Notes under the pieces: model-generated | Seen by the model: the letters and a program-made list of their open reading frames with translations, nothing else | Database searches by the model: none | Told to the model about the DNA's origin: nothing | Part shown: positions 56,160-64,000 of the stretch, in pieces | How positions within the stretch are numbered: position 1 is the stretch's first letter | Layout of the letters: the number at the start of each line of letters is the position of its first letter | Source: Astropecten irregularis | Taxonomy: Eukaryota > Echinodermata > Asteroidea > Paxillosida > Astropectinidae | Reading direction: 5' to 3' | Assembly: GCA_963971285.1 (NCBI GenBank) | Contig: OZ020254.1 | Location: 7,006,001 to 7,070,000 of the forward strand | DNA length: 64,000 nucleotides | Translations under genes and position numbers: made by a program

Positions 56160-59100
56160 TAGTGGGGTTTCAAAGATAAGAAACTCCATTAGAACTTTCT
56201 ACTGTAATTGAAAGCAGTTCCTGAAATTGACACTAGTCATGATCAACTTGATGATTTGGGGTTTTTGTCATTTAAATATTGTGTTTTCCCCTTTAAATGT
56301 TGGGAAAACAAAATGACAAAGAGGTTGCTGAAAGATGTTCATCTCTGAATTCATTTTAACTTCCAAGAGTAAATTTGACAGAAATCAATTAAAATAATAT
56401 CCTTATTTAGTTTATAATTTTTCACTGTTCTTTTTTCAATGCCTGTAATTATGACCTGGGATATGAACCAGAGACCTTTTGAAATTTTGTCTGAATCAAC
56501 TCAACAATGAGCCAAGTATAAGCCTCACTCTGTCCCTCAACCAGTATCCAGACAAAATGTCTACCAAAGAAACTTTAAACTGAGCCAGCAGTGAGTCTAA
56601 AAAGAACAACATTCTGGTCAGTTAAGCTCTTGCTGTCTTCAGAAGAATGTGGCCCCATGAAGTGTGAAGGTGATCATCTTGTGCCGAATTCCACTTGCTG
56701 GGATGTGTGTGTGGTGAGTTTGTTATGGCATTTAAAACTTCATACACAACCAATGGAGCTGCTGCCAAAAAGTAAGTCCAAATAAAAGAGGAGCAAGGCA
56801 TGATTGCAGGCATACACACTACTTGTGTGTGTTCACTGAAGTATGGCAGAAGGAGGGCCACACCCTTGCTGAAGACAGGACATGACCATACCATACAGAT
56901 CCATATGAGGAGTTTATTCTAGATCTAAGTTACAGTGATCATGGATATTATGGAGAATCATGTGTGTCCCTGAGGTGTGATCCAGTGTCACCAGGTAATT
57001 CATAAATGTCTTTAAACCTCTACTGTTTCTCTTGTGCATATTTTAGTGCATAGACTGACCTGGGAAAGGTTTCCATATACACTGACAACACTTGACACCC
57101 ATTGCACAAACCCCTAGTGTATTCTAAGTGGACGCTTTCCATTTTTCACAGGTTAAACTTATAAAATAAACTTGAGTGTAAATGGTTAAGTCATATTAAG
57201 AATGTTAACATGGTTTATTTTAATTTTCCCTCAGTGGAAATCTTCCCCTGACTTGGAGCAATCAACTCCTAGTCTCCTACTATACATGCCTGGCCACCTG
57301 AAGATTCTTTAAAAAGACTTGACCACGCCCTTCCCACCATGCAGTAGCAGCATTCTCCCAAGGACAACCCAGGCATACTGGCTTGACTGGTAAGGTAACA
57401 CTTCTGGTTCTTTTCCTAAACTAAAATGAAACATTATTTGGTCGAAATTCCGATTAGCACTCGCACCACTATCATTAAGGTTTAGTTCTAATTCAAATAT
57501 CCAATCATACAAATGAAGTCACCAAAAGTTGTACAAAATGTCTGGATGTTAAAAATAAGGGCGTTACCAGAGATAGGTACACTCAGGGTAGCTGGTACCC
57601 AGCTTCTACAATAAACTAACTCTTAGTTTAGTTTGTACTAACTCTGACTCTTCATCTATTGGGTCTGGGTACCAGCTTACCAGATGTACTAAACTGAGGT
57701 AACCCCAAAATGAAAATATGTATTCTAAACACCTAGCAAACAACCTACGAAGTACTTATGGTAAGTGAAGTTGGCAAAAAATAGCCGTTCTCACTTACAG
57801 GAAAACAGTCAATACTGTTAGGACATTTTAATAATTTGTTTATGAACAAATTATGGTAATGGTTGTCCATTAAAGATATTCAAAGTGGATGAAAAACAAC
57901 TCAGAATGAAATGTCAAATCTAATAGAGTTAGGTTAATTCTTCATCTGAATTTCCAAAGCTAGGCAGGCCTATGCATACTCTGAGATGATACATGACACA
58001 TCGTGAGAAATCCAATGAAGTTTGGCTACCTCCAAATAACATGGAGAGTTTTGGAAACAAAATTGAGTATGAAAGAATCAGCAACAACGACAGCAAACAA
58101 ACTCTCTCTTCCCCCTTCTCTCTCGCTCTTATTTTACCTAAACAGAACTAAATTTTGTCATCAAAATCTTATCTGTAAGAGATTATATTTAGTAGCAGAT
58201 GGCCAGGGTTTGGGGCAAAGGTTGAATGGGTAAACAATATTTTGTCAGTGTAACAAGCTGCGGATATTTTCTTCAGTTACAAAACAAAACTATAATAGTA
58301 CCAGGATTTATATTTCTATAGTTTCTTTTCCCTGCATTGTCAAGACTCTGGCCAATATCTTACATTTTTTCCCTGTACTGCAGGTCATAGATGTACTTTA
58401 AAAGCAGGTTTTAGCAGACAATTTCTATTCTAATTGGGAAAAATGCATTTAAAAGTTAATACTAATTTCAAAGTTCCTTCTGCTTTTCCAATGAGAATTG
58501 GACAAAATTTCAAATTGTTAGCGATATGCCTTTTCTTTCCTTTCCCTACTATTGCATACATGAGGTAATTTGAGGACAGGGTGGTAATTAGGGGGTGTGG
58601 TGGAGATAGGGTGGGATTTAGGGGGTGGAGATAGGGTGGAAATTAGGGGGTGGGTTGAAGATAGGGGAGCCAACGGAGAGAAATTAACGACAATATCTCC
58701 CACCAATAATTAACTATAGCAAGGTATTTATTTCATGCAAACTTCATTCCATTCTTCCCCAAAACAAAATGACCCACAAAAAGACTACCATGTTATATTT
58801 ATTATATGAATCTTGATTCATTTTAATAATTCCATGTACAATACATATCATCCATCTGGGGAGTGGGTTGGAATAGTGTTGTAACTCTTTTTTACTGATG
58901 CACTGTATATTTATATTGATCCCCTCAATCTACATATTCTGTCACAATAGCGATTCACAAAAAACCCTGATAATTTAAAAATAAATAAATCATAAAACTA
59001 CCAATCCCTGCAATTTTAATTGCCTCCCCTAATTTAGAATGTCTGTCACATTTGGGCTTTTTGTATATATATATAGTCCTTATCCCCCCCCCCAAAAAAT

Positions 59101-60330
59101 AAAATAAAATACCCAAACTAAAAGAAATAAATCTAGGAAACGTAAAAAATGATAATTGCTAACAAATTTATTTCACCCAAGACATTGTACACATGTACAG
59201 GTGTACACTAACTCTCCTTATTACAGAGACCTTCACTACATAATGAAAATATGTATATTATGTAAGATATATAATTACATCCGTTCTACATGATAACATT
59301 GTATAGCTGGCCTTGGAGAACGGCAGTTATGAAAATATATTCAATACAGATTTATACATGGCTCGTTTACTGAATGAAACATATACATGTGTACACTGGC
59401 ATCTTTTCTGCATCTATTTTTTTTAAATTTAAACAAAATAATTTAAATCCAGAGATTTTGTTTGTTCATATTGTAGTCAGTTGAAAAACCACTCATAAGC
59501 TTGGACAAGAATGAACAACTAAGACATGTAGAAATTATGTTTTATGAAAATGATGCAAGCCGTATCTTTACTACCTGACCCATCTCATTTGAAATAACAA
59601 AACAAGAAAGAGTATAAAATCACTTGAGAAATAAATATTAACACCCAAAAAAAATCACAGACATGGCCAGCTAAGCCATGATCCCAAAATGACCCTCAAA
59701 TTATTTGGCAGCGGCTAATTTAGGTAAAATATTACCAACAAAAGTATATTATCAGAGATGCAACTGGACTATGGCAACAAATCTGAAAATGACTATGTCT
59801 ATGTTGTAGATCTGTGTAGTCATTGTGAGTAGGCACACAACACAATCAAAGGCAGTGTCTCAGAAGATATTAAGGTAATATCATTCAAGGAAACTTGAAA
59901 ATAAATTTTACAATTCAAAAATTTGAAGGGAAAAAGAAAATGGGGAAAAGATAGAAAAAAAGGCCTGATTTTAGATTAAAATCTGAAAAGTTGCATCTTT
60001 GTATAATGTGGAACCATGTTTAAACCAAGTCCTGAGTACATAAAATTTGCAAGTCCTTTTTTTTATGCTGCAGTCAAGTTATCAGATGAATGCTAGAAAA
60101 TGATTGATCCCTTATTGTGAGTGACCGAGCCGTTTCCTGTGCATATCATATGCTACAAGGTCATGAAAGAATAAGAGTGGAAGGTCTCCATTTTAGATGA
60201 AGATTTTGTTCTCATGGGGCATGTACATGTGCATAGACAAGGTCATGTCTGTTCAATGCACTGAATTGTGTTTAATGAATCCTGCATAGTTATATATGCT
60301 TTGCTATAATTGTGACACACCAGATTTGGG
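56160..60330. other. Gene-free region downstream of CPEB
   Basis: AT-rich sequence with one hairpin MITE (57559-57706) and a GGGGGTG/GGTGGAGATAGG minisatellite-like patch at 58580-58665. No exon with conserved protein features was recognised on either strand. Confidence 0.6.
57559..57706. mobile_element. Hairpin MITE GGCGTTACC family, copy 2
   Basis: 148 bp, ends GGGCGTTACC / GGTAACCCC. It shares GGTACACTCAG, AGCTGGTACCCAGCTTCTAC and GTACTAAACTGAGGTAAC with the copy at 12875. Confidence 0.7.
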
Positions 60331-60333
60331 CTT

Positions 60334-60505
60334 AATAGCACTCCGCACTAATGACGTCACATGAGTAATTTGGCCAGCGCACGCATGTACAAAATTCCCG
60401 GATGTCAGACAAACTTCATGCATGCACACAGGCACACCCACACACGTTTGCAATGTTTGTCTGAGATCCAGTGTGCTATTTTTAGCGCAAGTGCGGAGCG
60501 CTATT
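60334..60505. mobile_element. Hairpin MITE AATAGCGC family, copy 2
   Basis: 172 bp, inverted relative to copy 1. It shares the AATAGC(A/G)CTCCGCAC ends, GATGTCAGACAAAC, CAATGTTTGTCTGAGATCC and GCTATTTTTAGCGCAAGTGC. Non-coding. Confidence 0.75.
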
Positions 60506-61005
60506 GTGTATGAATCTTCCCACTCCCATTAGATCTTAAATCTAAGTAAGGGAATGAAAAGAAAATTATTTGAGGCTCTCTCCAAAAGAGACTCCACAAT
60601 TCCAAGTGTTCTCCATTCTGTTATTTGTGTCTGAGGAACAATGAAATGGAATGACTTGCAAACAGCAACTGTCTGGCTGTTCCGTGGTCTTTCTAAATTC
60701 ATAGAATGTGTCTCAGTTGTCCCAAATGGAACATTATGTGAGAAGGCTGTTGAGATCCAAGACTGACTGAGTGCTTAAATTGAATAGAGGCAGGAAAAAC
60801 ACAGAAAACAAATCTTGGAGCTTATTTCTCCTATTAAAATGATTCGGGAACTGCTGTAGATGCCAGAGAAGAGAGTGATTTGGCCTGAATCCTGACAGTA
60901 TATGTTTAAATAAATTAAAAGGCACACATGAATAATTAGTGTAATAATTATATCTAACACTAATACCATCATCATGGACCCTGTCCAAAGAGCTACATTC
61001 ACACA

Positions 61006-61386
<381 letters not shown>

Positions 61387-62056
61387 TGAAATACTGGTTC
61401 TCAGCAGATATTTCCCTTTCATAAACATTTGACAAGAAATACTGTTGGGTAGTTTAAGAAACTGTTTCAACCATGTCCTCATGCAAATCTCCCACAAATA
61501 TCAGCCTTTTTTAAATGCCATTTACTATTCTTATCCTTCCAAAACAGATTTGCGAGTAGGTTGTTTTTATGTAAAAACTTGTTCAATGATCTCTTTACGC
61601 CTACAACATGGCATACTGATACTGATAGCCGAGCAGCATACATGATGTGCTGGGGGTGGTCACATTTTCCTGAAGTCCTTCGCTCGTGAGTCTAATGAAG
61701 AACTGGGGATTTATCTCCATACAACCAGATGCCTAAATGGATCTGTGTAAAAGAAAGAAAGAAAAAAAAAAAGAACCGATCTAATAAATCTGCAATTTAT
61801 TCTAAAAGATTCTGGCATACATGCAAGCCAGGACAAGAACCGGCTTATAGGCCTACTCATATATAAACCATCAAGGGAGATAATGAGTTTTTCATGGAAA
61901 GAGCCCCAATTCATTATAGAAAAAATATCGGCTGGCAAATGTTTTTCATTGTTATGGGTTAAAATTATGATTTTCTTTATTATCACACAATCCAAAACGA
62001 AAAGCAAAGAGAAAAGTGCATATAGCTATCATGATTGATGTACATGTATGATTAAA

Positions 62057-62410
62057 GGTAGTATCATACTTTTGTAAGAAACCAAAACAGAAATGTTCAC
62101 AGATTTACGTATAACATTCAGGGTATGAAGATGGTGGTGGTAGAAACATACCGTTAAAATGTTTCCGCCTAAAATGGTGCATTTATCCAGAAATTAGTAA
62201 AACAATGACCGAAAATCTGTTTGATCTTTTAAAAGATCAAAAATAAGAGAGAAAAGACTTAAGAAATATGTGGCTGTTTTTCACTGTTTTCTCAAAAAGA
62301 GGACACCGTATGGGACTGAAATTTTCACCGACGACTTATCCTGTATCTGTCTTGATATTTGTGCCCATGAATCTGTATTTCTTTGATAAAAACCAAAGTA
62401 TGATATTACC
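62057..62410. mobile_element. TTAA-flanked non-autonomous element, copy B
   Basis: 354 bp, ends GGTAGTATCATACTTTTG / CCAAAGTATGATATTACC with TTAAA on the left flank and TTTAAA on the right. It is colinear with copy A over its full length, including the GATCTTTTAAAAGATC palindrome. Confidence 0.75.
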
Positions 62411-62668
62411 TTTAAATAAAGTACACCCACTGCTTTTAGAATTCAGATTGGCTAAATGACCCTCACTGAGATACTAAAGGTAAATGTTCATCTACATAGG
62501 CCATATAGAACAACAAAGAACTAAATAAGGGAACAGTGAGATAATGGTTTCAGGAGTGTAAATGTAGCCAAATGACCAGGGATAATAATCTCATATTGAT
62601 TGTGATATGAGCTATATGAAAGCGATTTATTTATTACAAGTTCGCTTTTAAACTTATGTTGGTCTCTT

Positions 62669-62802
62669 GCCAATGGGAGACTTTGGAGAACCGGTCTTCA
62701 AGTCAACAGCGCACGTGCATGCAATTGTGAGCATGCGCACATTGTTTTGCTTGTGCGTGCGCTGTTGAATATAAGACCGGCTCTCCTAAGTCTCCCATTG
62801 CT
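62669..62802. mobile_element. 134 bp hairpin MITE
   Basis: GCCAATGGGAGACTTTGGAG at the left pairs with the right end (CTCCTAAGTCTCCCATTGC). The arms run ~48 bp through ACCGGTCTT and CAACAGCGCACG with few mismatches. Confidence 0.8.
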
Positions 62803-63539
62803 TTGGATTGTTAGAATCTCGAGATAAGAGCATGAGATAACTTTCACTGCAGGAACCCTTTAACCCAAATTTATTTCTGAGCCAGAATCTCCGGCAAAAT
62901 GGCTGATTATCAACTCGAACTGTACTTGTCATACCAAATGATAGTCAGAAACATTTGAACTTGTTTGGTGTGAAATGGCATTAACGTAATAACTTAAACA
63001 CTCCTTGTGATGGGCAGCCATATTACCGAGGGCAATTTCTTTTTTTAAGTAACAAATCCAAGCTGAGCGGAGAACAAACAACAACAAGTCCTCAGGTTTG
63101 GCGTCATGTGCAAGGCCTCTGAAGGAGGTATGTAAACACACATCACAGCCTGATGATGCCTCATTTAGACAGAGCCAGTAGCATGTTAATGTCTTCATTT
63201 GTGCAGCCAAAGACATGATGGAGAGCTTTTACCGTCGGGCATTACAATCCATGATATGAGGCATTATCAACGGAATTGGCTACATCTACATTCTGTGGAA
63301 GGCTTTTTCTAGCCTTTGGGTGTATTCCACCCACACAGCGCTGAGTATTTGTCTGTGAGGCTCCCACCAAATGTTAAAGCTTCATTACACTGATGGAAAA
63401 AGAATCCTATTAAGAATGATCTAATCAAAATATCACCCGAATCTTACTCTGTTCAATGTAAATTATCCCAATCAATGTTATTCAGACAGAAATGCTTGTT
63501 TGCATGCTGGTGTTTTTTAATGAATTAATTCTTAGTAGA

Positions 63540-63780
63540 ATTTGTAGCCCAAATTTTTTCTAGCCCCCCCCCCCCCCCCCAAAAAAAAATCAAAAAAAAA
63601 ATCTTGAAAATACTGGATTTGTTCAGTTATTAAGCGCCATTTACATAAAAAATGCGTTGTGTAGGCTATAGCAGAAGCGAGTGTTAGAAGAACCCCAAAA
63701 AATGGCTCTTCTAGCCCCCCCCAAGATTTTGGCTCTAGAACCGCGCCTGCACATTACCCCCCCCCCCACCCCTACTCCCT
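63540..63780. repeat. C-rich low-complexity block near the right edge
   Basis: Repeated TTCTAGCCCCCC motif (63557 and ~63710), several C runs of 8-16 and C/A junctions. No open frame of interest. Confidence 0.6.
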
Positions 63781-64000
63781 CTAACCACCCCCATAAAAAA
63801 TACATTTTCAAAAATATATCAAAATTAATACCTGCCACTATATTGAATGACAGCTTGTGTAGAAAACCAAATAGCCTGAGAAAAATTTCAAAACTCATGT
63901 TTCAAAAGCTTCAAAGACACACTCAATATATTTGACATTTAAATAAATAAGAAAGTAAGAACAAAATGCTAATTTCTCAGTAAACATTTCCCTTGTTTTT

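Overview
This window is metazoan nuclear DNA, AT-rich and intron-rich, with small exons spread over tens of kilobases. It fits a deuterostome invertebrate, most likely an echinoderm (possibly a sea star). The reasons are the protein sequences, the dense ACATGT/TGTACATGTACA and TAGGCCTA words, and many short inverted-repeat elements. The phylum is an inference. The two genes are certain.

Layout. 1-7.8 kb: flank and probable 3' UTR of a minus-strand gene, with several inverted-repeat elements. 7,810-12,336 (minus): a four-exon MARCH5/MARCHF5 ubiquitin-ligase gene (298 aa as modelled). 12.4-19.1 kb: the shared upstream region, holding hairpin elements, a 1.16 kb inverted-repeat unit and a weak two-exon candidate. 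19,093-48,216 (plus): an eight-exon CPEB2/3/4-class gene (orb2-like, 767 aa as modelled). It has a Gln/Ala-rich N-terminus, two RRMs and a ZZ-type zinc domain. 48.2-55.6 kb: a very T-rich stretch best read as a long 3' UTR with alternative polyadenylation signals. 55.7-64 kb: gene-free and repeat-rich.

All splice junctions of both genes were placed by hand. All are GT-AG and the phases close exactly (MARCH5 897 nt, CPEB 2,304 nt). The genes are head to head, as CPEB3 and MARCHF5 are in human, so this looks like an old deuterostome linkage. They have unrelated known roles: mitochondrial/ER-membrane ubiquitination for MARCH5, and translational control through 3' UTR elements for CPEB.

The rest is dominated by non-autonomous repeats. 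These include pogo-like MITEs with TA target sites, TTAA-flanked elements, a ~300 bp GGGCCCAATTTCATGG-ended family, tRNA-derived SINEs (one with a clear 13 bp duplication), several near-perfect hairpins, and an unusual family whose ends carry a GAGCCT hexamer array. I saw no CRISPR, prokaryotic or viral gene, or functional-looking tRNA/rRNA gene.
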